The notes under the pieces were generated by a model. It searched no databases. It saw only the letters and a list, made by a program, of their open reading frames with translations, and had not been told where the DNA came from. Positions 30,159 to 33,821 of a DNA stretch of 33,821 nt are shown here, one piece after another. Numbering within the stretch: the first letter of the stretch is position 1; every line of letters starts with the position of its first letter. The stretch is taken from positions 1-33,821 of the forward strand of contig JAEUJM010000020.1 in assembly GCA_016794585.1 (NCBI GenBank), written 5' to 3'. Made by a program: the position numbers and the translations under genes. Origin of the DNA: Acidimicrobiales bacterium (GTDB lineage Bacteria > Actinomycetota > Acidimicrobiia > Acidimicrobiales > DATDAH01).

Positions 30159-32163
30159 GGATGCGCTTGACGTAGACGCTGAGCGGGAGGTCGTCCCAGC
30201 TCGCGGCGGCCGCCTCCAACAGCGCGTCGGGCGGGCGGGGACCGTCGATGACGGGATACTGGGTGTCCTCGCCGAACTGGACCAGGTAGACGAGGGCGAC
30301 GGCGGCGGGGGGGAGCTCGGCCACCGGGTTGTCCGAGGCCAGGATCGCGTCAGCCTCGGGGCACTCCTCGCTGTAGCCCTGGTCGGCCTGCTCGGGGCAC
30401 AGGAGCCGGGCGAGCGTGCCGGTGAAGGCCGGGAGGGGGCGTGGGTTCGTCTCCTGGGCGAACTCGACCAAGGCCGCCGCCGCCGAAGCGGCCTCCTCGG
30501 CGGACCGCCCCTCGGGCTCGTAGGTCGCGACGACCTCCCAGTCGTCGGTTGGCGCGGGCAGCTCGCTGCCGATCACGAGCAGGTTGCCGACCGTCGGGGC
30601 CGGGTCCCGCCCGTCCTCCGCGCCGATGGCCGGCGCGCCGGCGTCCACACCGGTGTCGATGCCGGCGGCCTCGAGGCCGGCCTTGAGGCCCACGAGGATG
30701 GTCGGGGTGGTGCGGCCGCCGACGACCCAGGTCGCCCAGCGCCCGTCGCCCTCGATGCGGGGGGCGGTCTGGTCGACGAGCTGGCGGGTGGCCTCGAACG
30801 CGAACGGGTACTGCTCGGTCGAGGCGTCGATGGGGCCGGGCACGGCCATGGCGACCGCGCCCAAGACGACGGCCCCGACGGCCACCGGCTGGAGCACCCG
30901 CTGGGCATCGAGGAACCGACGGCCGAGCGCGACGGCGGCCACGAGCCCGCTGGAGAAGACGACGAAGGTGGCGACCGGTGAGGCGGCGAGCGTGCGGTAG
31001 ATGCCGATGCCCTCGTCCGACGGGGTCGTGGCCAGCGAGGCGAGCATGAACACGAGGGCGGCGGCCGCGATCGTGACGTTGGCCCAGACCGCCCGGCCGA
31101 GGTGCCGCCGGTAGCGGAACACGAGGAACGTCACCGACGCGAGGAGCAGGCCGGCCACCACCACGTACGGCGTCGAGGAGGCGTGGAAGTCCGCGGCGGA
31201 CTGGACGGGGTCGAACACCAGGGCCTTGGCCTGCTCGCCGATGGCCTTCTCCAGCCCGTCGACCTGCTGGGCGGCGGTGCGCGACGCGCGGTAGAGCTCA
31301 CGCACGTTGCCTCCCGCGTTGGTCAGGGCATCGAACACCGGCGCCCACCACGCCACCGCCAGGAGGGCGAGGGCGAGGGTGACCGAGCGGCGCTCCGAGC
31401 CCTCGAGGTGCAGCACGCGACGGATCCTGGGCCCGACGGGGGTCTCTCCCCGGGGGCCCGCGAGTCGGCGCCAGCGCAGCACCGCGACCGCGAGGACCGT
31501 CACGCCGGCGATCGCCGCCACGGGGAGCGCATAGCGCATGGTGGCGGCGATCGGGAAGGAGGTCGTCACCGCCCAGAGGGGCAGGAGGCGGCTGTGACCG
31601 GCCACCAGCGCCGCGCAGAGGTGCAGGAACAACACGATCACGAGCAGCGAGAGCGTGGTCTTGAAGGGGGGATAGAGGAACGCCGTCCCCCCGAGGGACC
31701 AACACATGGCCACTGCCGTCACCCACGCCCACAGCGCCGCTCCTGGGCCCCCCGTGCGCAGCGCGGTGTAGCCGATGGCCACGAGGGCGCCGGCGGACAC
31801 GAACGCGGCGCCGAGCAGCATCCCCAGGGTGTCGCCGAAGACGCTGACGAACGGCGCGAGCACGTAGTAGACGAGCGGGCCTGGATGGAACGGGTGCGCG
31901 CCGTAACGGGTGCCCGAGGCGACCTCCCCCGCGACGGGCGTCTCGCTCGAGAACACCTGTCGGGTGACGGTGAGCATGGTGCCGTTGTCGCCGATCGGGT
32001 ACCAGTCGTCGGCATAGGCCTGGAGGCCGGCGAGGAGGAACGTGCCGGCCAGCAGGGCCGCCAGGGCGAGGCCGACCCAACGCTGCCGTGGGGTGAGGTC
32101 GCGCCATCGACGACCGACGAGGAGCGGTGACGGGCGCGCGCCGGTGCTACGGGTGTCGTCCAT
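30148..32163 (-). CDS. GT-C type membrane glycosyltransferase
   Basis: 671 residues with about eleven hydrophobic segments. The first outer loop has DDWYPIGDNGTMLTVTRQVF and, further on, HPFHPGPLVYYVLAPF, the pattern of actinobacterial GT-C polyprenyl-phosphate-sugar transferases. The C-terminal ~200 residues are soluble and outside (starting after GPIDASTEQYPF), with a Cys pair in LLCPEQADQGYSEECPE that could form a disulphide. ATG at 32163 with AGGAG six bases away. TACGCT (32214-32209, minus strand) may be its -10. It is divergent from a family 2 glycosyltransferase gene, a pairing that suggests lipid-linked sugar supply and use. Donor and acceptor unknown. Confidence 0.8.
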   Translation of the reverse strand: MDDTRSTGARPSPLLVGRRWRDLTPRQRWVGLALAALLAGTFLLAGLQAYADDWYPIGDNGTMLTVTRQVFSSETPVAGEVASGTRYGAHPFHPGPLVYYVLAPFVSVFGDTLGMLLGAAFVSAGALVAIGYTALRTGGPGAALWAWVTAVAMCWSLGGTAFLYPPFKTTLSLLVIVLFLHLCAALVAGHSRLLPLWAVTTSFPIAATMRYALPVAAIAGVTVLAVAVLRWRRLAGPRGETPVGPRIRRVLHLEGSERRSVTLALALLAVAWWAPVFDALTNAGGNVRELYRASRTAAQQVDGLEKAIGEQAKALVFDPVQSAADFHASSTPYVVVAGLLLASVTFLVFRYRRHLGRAVWANVTIAAAALVFMLASLATTPSDEGIGIYRTLAASPVATFVVFSSGLVAAVALGRRFLDAQRVLQPVAVGAVVLGAVAMAVPGPIDASTEQYPFAFEATRQLVDQTAPRIEGDGRWATWVVGGRTTPTILVGLKAGLEAAGIDTGVDAGAPAIGAEDGRDPAPTVGNLLVIGSELPAPTDDWEVVATYEPEGRSAEEAASAAAALVEFAQETNPRPLPAFTGTLARLLCPEQADQGYSEECPEADAILASDNPVAELPPAAVALVYLVQFGEDTQYPVIDGPRPPDALLEAAAASWDDLPLSVYVKRIPPA

Positions 32164-32296
32164 CGAGGCTCCTACGGTTCGTCCTCCTCGCCGTGTGACG
32201 CGGCGCCGAGCGTATCGGAGCCGTGCTCGGCGCCGGTGGTCACCCGGCCGGCGGGGGGAGGAGGCCGGCGGTACCGCCCGCCGGGACGAGGCGGGC

Positions 32297-32305
32297 TGGT
32301 ACGGT
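32297..32305 (+). promoter_or_regulatory. extended -10 promoter of the family 2 glycosyltransferase gene
   Basis: TGG-TACGGT (32297-32305), an extended -10 element, ends nine bases before the GTG at 32315. Transcription would start next to the start codon, so a leaderless mRNA is likely. Confidence 0.5.
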
Positions 32306-32314
32306 CCTGCCTCC

Positions 32315-33064
32315 GTGTCCGAGGCGAAGCCACTGCGGCCCACCGCGTTCAGCGCCGTGATCGCGGCCAAGAACGAAGAGGCGACCATCGCCCCGGTGCT
32401 CGAGGCCGTGGGCCTCCTCACCGATGACGTCGTGGTCGTGGACGGGCGCTCGACGGACCGGACGAGGGAGATCGCGGAGCGACACGGCGCCCGGGTCGTC
32501 ACCGACAACGGGCTGGGGAAGGGCGATGCCATCCGCGTCGGGCTGGACCACGCCGCCCACCCCGTCACCGTGTTCATCGACGCCGACGGATCCCACGACC
32601 CGGCCGACATCGCCCGCCTCGTGGCTCCCATCGCGTCCGGCGACGCCGACCTGGTCATGGGCTCGCGCATGTTGGGCGGCAGTGACGAGCTGTTCGGCTC
32701 GGCCTACGAGGTCCTGCGCCTCATGGGCAGCCTCGCCATCAGCCTGACCATCAACTACCGGTTCGGCGTGCGCTTCACGGACTACCAGAACGGCTTCCGG
32801 GCCATCCGCACCGACGTGGGGCGTCGCATCGCCACCACGAGCAACATCACCACCATCGAGCAGGAGATGGCGATGAAGTGCCTCCAGTACGGCTACCGGG
32901 TCACGGAGGTGCCGACCCACGAGTCCCGCCGCCAGGGCGGAGAGTCGAAGATCAGCGTCATGCGGGTGGCCCACCGCTACGTGGGCAACGTCGCCCGCGG
33001 GGTGGCGGTGCGTCGCCGGCCGCCCCCACCGGTGCCGCCGAAGGCCGCCGACCCGACCCGCTGA
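32315..33064 (+). CDS. family 2 glycosyltransferase (polyprenyl-phosphate mannose/glucose synthase-like)
   Basis: 249 residues. GT-A fold with AVIAAKNEEATIAPVLEA, VVVVDGRSTDRT, the DxD-type VFIDADGSHDP (metal and nucleotide sugar), DLVMGSRM, and the family sequence FTDYQNGFRAIR, then MAMKCLQYGYRVTEVP. This matches dolichol/polyprenyl-phosphate mannosyl- or glucosyltransferases, which load a sugar on a lipid carrier at the inner membrane face. No C-terminal membrane helices. GTG at 32315 lies right after an extended -10 box. The product would be a donor for GT-C enzymes such as the divergent neighbour. Ends convergent with sufU. Confidence 0.88.
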   Translation: MSEAKPLRPTAFSAVIAAKNEEATIAPVLEAVGLLTDDVVVVDGRSTDRTREIAERHGARVVTDNGLGKGDAIRVGLDHAAHPVTVFIDADGSHDPADIARLVAPIASGDADLVMGSRMLGGSDELFGSAYEVLRLMGSLAISLTINYRFGVRFTDYQNGFRAIRTDVGRRIATTSNITTIEQEMAMKCLQYGYRVTEVPTHESRRQGGESKISVMRVAHRYVGNVARGVAVRRRPPPPVPPKAADPTR

Positions 33065-33086
33065 GCGCGACCGCTCAGGCGGTCGC
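33062..33086. terminator. overlapping palindromes at the convergent ends of the GT2 and sufU genes
   Basis: TGAGCG-CGAC-CGCTCA (33062-33077) starts with the glycosyltransferase stop TGA and ends with the sufU stop (TCA on this strand). A second stem, GCGACCG (33067-33073) and CGGTCGC (33080-33086) with loop CTCAGG, uses part of the same bases, so the two hairpins exclude each other. A compact bidirectional terminator is likely. Confidence 0.55.
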
Positions 33087-33563
33087 CTCGTCGATGCCCT
33101 GGGCGAGGGTGTTCCAGGAGAGGGTGGCGCACTTGATGCGCACCGGGAACTTCACGACGCCGCGAAGGGCCTCGAGGTCGCCGAGGCGCACCTCTTCGGC
33201 GGGCGCGGCGTCCTCACCCACCTCGGCCTCGTCGCCCTCGCCGCCGATCTCCTGCTCGTGGATCGACATCATCGCCTTGAAGGCCCGGGTGAGGTCGCGC
33301 ACCTCGGCGAGGGTCTTGCCCTTGACCGCGGCCGACATCATCGACGCCGACGACTGGCTGATCGAGCAGCCCTGGCCGCCGATCTTGATGTCCTCCACCC
33401 GCTCGTCGTCGTCGAGCTGGACGTAGACCACGATCTCGTCGCCGCACAGGGGGTTGAACCCCTCGACCCGGTGGGCCGGCGGCGTGGCCAGCTCGCCGCG
33501 GTTCCGCGGGTTGCGGTAGTGGTCGAGGATGATCTCTCGGTACAGGTCTTCGAGCCCGGGCAC
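33075..33563 (-). CDS. sufU: SufU-type Fe-S assembly sulfur-transfer protein
   Basis: 162 residues, the length of SufU rather than IscU. Zinc ligands expected for SufU: Cys40 (NPLCGDEI), Asp42, Cys66 (GGQGCSISQSSASM) and Cys145 (IKCATLSW). SufU accepts sulfur from SufS by zinc-linked exchange and passes it to SufB. A 20-residue acidic insertion (about 108-126, GGEGDEAEVGEDAAPAEE) lies before the last Cys, in the region characteristic of SufU. GTG at 33563 with agaaagg nine bases upstream. It follows sufS by 27 bases on the minus strand, facing away from the sufD-sufC genes. Confidence 0.95.
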   Translation of the reverse strand: MPGLEDLYREIILDHYRNPRNRGELATPPAHRVEGFNPLCGDEIVVYVQLDDDERVEDIKIGGQGCSISQSSASMMSAAVKGKTLAEVRDLTRAFKAMMSIHEQEIGGEGDEAEVGEDAAPAEEVRLGDLEALRGVVKFPVRIKCATLSWNTLAQGIDEATA

Positions 33564-33590
33564 GGGGTCTGCCTTTCTGGAGCGCGCGTT

Positions 33591-33821
33591 CTACAGCGCG
33601 AAGAACGCCAGCGTGGCGTCGAGTGCGTCAGCGAGAGCGTCGACGTCGCGCTCGTCGTTGTAAACGTACAGCGACGCACGGGCCGTGGCGCCCACCCCGA
33701 GCACGCGCATGAGCGGCTTGGCGCAGTGGTGGCCCGCCCGCACGCACACGCCCTCCTGGTCGAGCACCTGGGAGATGTCGTGGGGGTGGAGGTCGGCGAG
33801 CGAGAACGAGAGCACGCCGCC
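33591..33821 (-). CDS. sufS: cysteine desulfurase SufS (C-terminal end; 5' part outside window)
   Basis: The frame is open to the window edge; 76 C-terminal residues are visible. The active-site loop CVRAGHHCAKPLM with the persulfide-forming Cys (codon at 33723-33725) and the following TARASLYVYNDERDVDALADAL are characteristic of SufS-type (group II) pyridoxal-phosphate desulfurases. It releases sulfur from cysteine and gives it to SufU, encoded next. Only the end of the gene is present, so the rest cannot be judged. Confidence 0.93.
   Translation of the reverse strand, partial: GGVLSFSLADLHPHDISQVLDQEGVCVRAGHHCAKPLMRVLGVGATARASLYVYNDERDVDALADALDATLAFFAL

Noticed and set aside
1..33821. tRNA, rRNA, riboswitch, CRISPR, prophage or insertion sequence
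   Set aside because: Read on both strands; nothing with the needed sequence or structure was found. Gaps are all under about 200 bases and hold only promoters and hairpins.

Overview
The window is chromosomal DNA from a very high-GC bacterium. Reading frames use almost only G or C at the third codon position, starts are often GTG, and the gene content (SUF-type Fe-S assembly with SufU, Tat-exported proteins, heterodimeric ABC exporter, RskA-type anti-sigma factor) points to an actinobacterium. A member of the class Acidimicrobiia or a relative is my best guess, but this is inference; there is no rRNA gene to settle it. I see no phage, transposase, CRISPR array, tRNA or rRNA. Coding density is very high and no stretch over about 150 bases lacks a gene.

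Layout. 1-993: 3' part of a radical SAM gene with a PAS-like tail. 1112-4120: a tightly packed run of MaoC hydratase, SGNH hydrolase, methyltransferase and MutY. 4139-7979: an extracytoplasmic module of ECF sigma factor, zinc-finger/RskA anti-sigma factor, cupredoxin lipoprotein and two Tat-exported ferritin-like proteins. 8079-10975: epoxide-hydrolase-like enzyme (minus), then MBL hydrolase, flavin reductase and gamma-carbonic-anhydrase-like protein (plus). 10987-14699: a small leader ORF and two ABC half-transporters that form a textbook heterodimer with one degenerate ATP site. 14701-17565 (minus): a four-PAS GGDEF-EAL protein.

17661-27398 is a SUF locus that has been opened up. sufB is separated from sufD, a Rieske ferredoxin and sufC by a block bounded by two paralogous proteins with an unusual order (START/SRPBCC-like N-terminus, Rieske C-terminus) in opposite orientation. 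Between these lie a membrane glycosyltransferase and a membrane SGNH hydrolase. A four-cysteine small protein sits just before sufD. 27432-29986 (minus) is a DUF1800-DUF1501 pair with a near-consensus promoter. 30148-33064 holds a second membrane glycosyltransferase (minus) and a family 2 glycosyltransferase (plus). sufU and the end of sufS (minus) close the window, so the SUF genes are spread over at least 16 kb on both strands.

Regulation visible in the sequence: many genes have a TANNNT -10 box, several only 6-9 nt before the start codon, implying leaderless mRNAs. Tight convergent gene ends use palindromes whose arms contain both stop codons. The most interesting candidates for undescribed biology are the twin START-Rieske proteins with the Cys4 protein in the SUF locus, the ECF/cupredoxin/ferritin-like export module, and the leader peptide before the ABC exporter.
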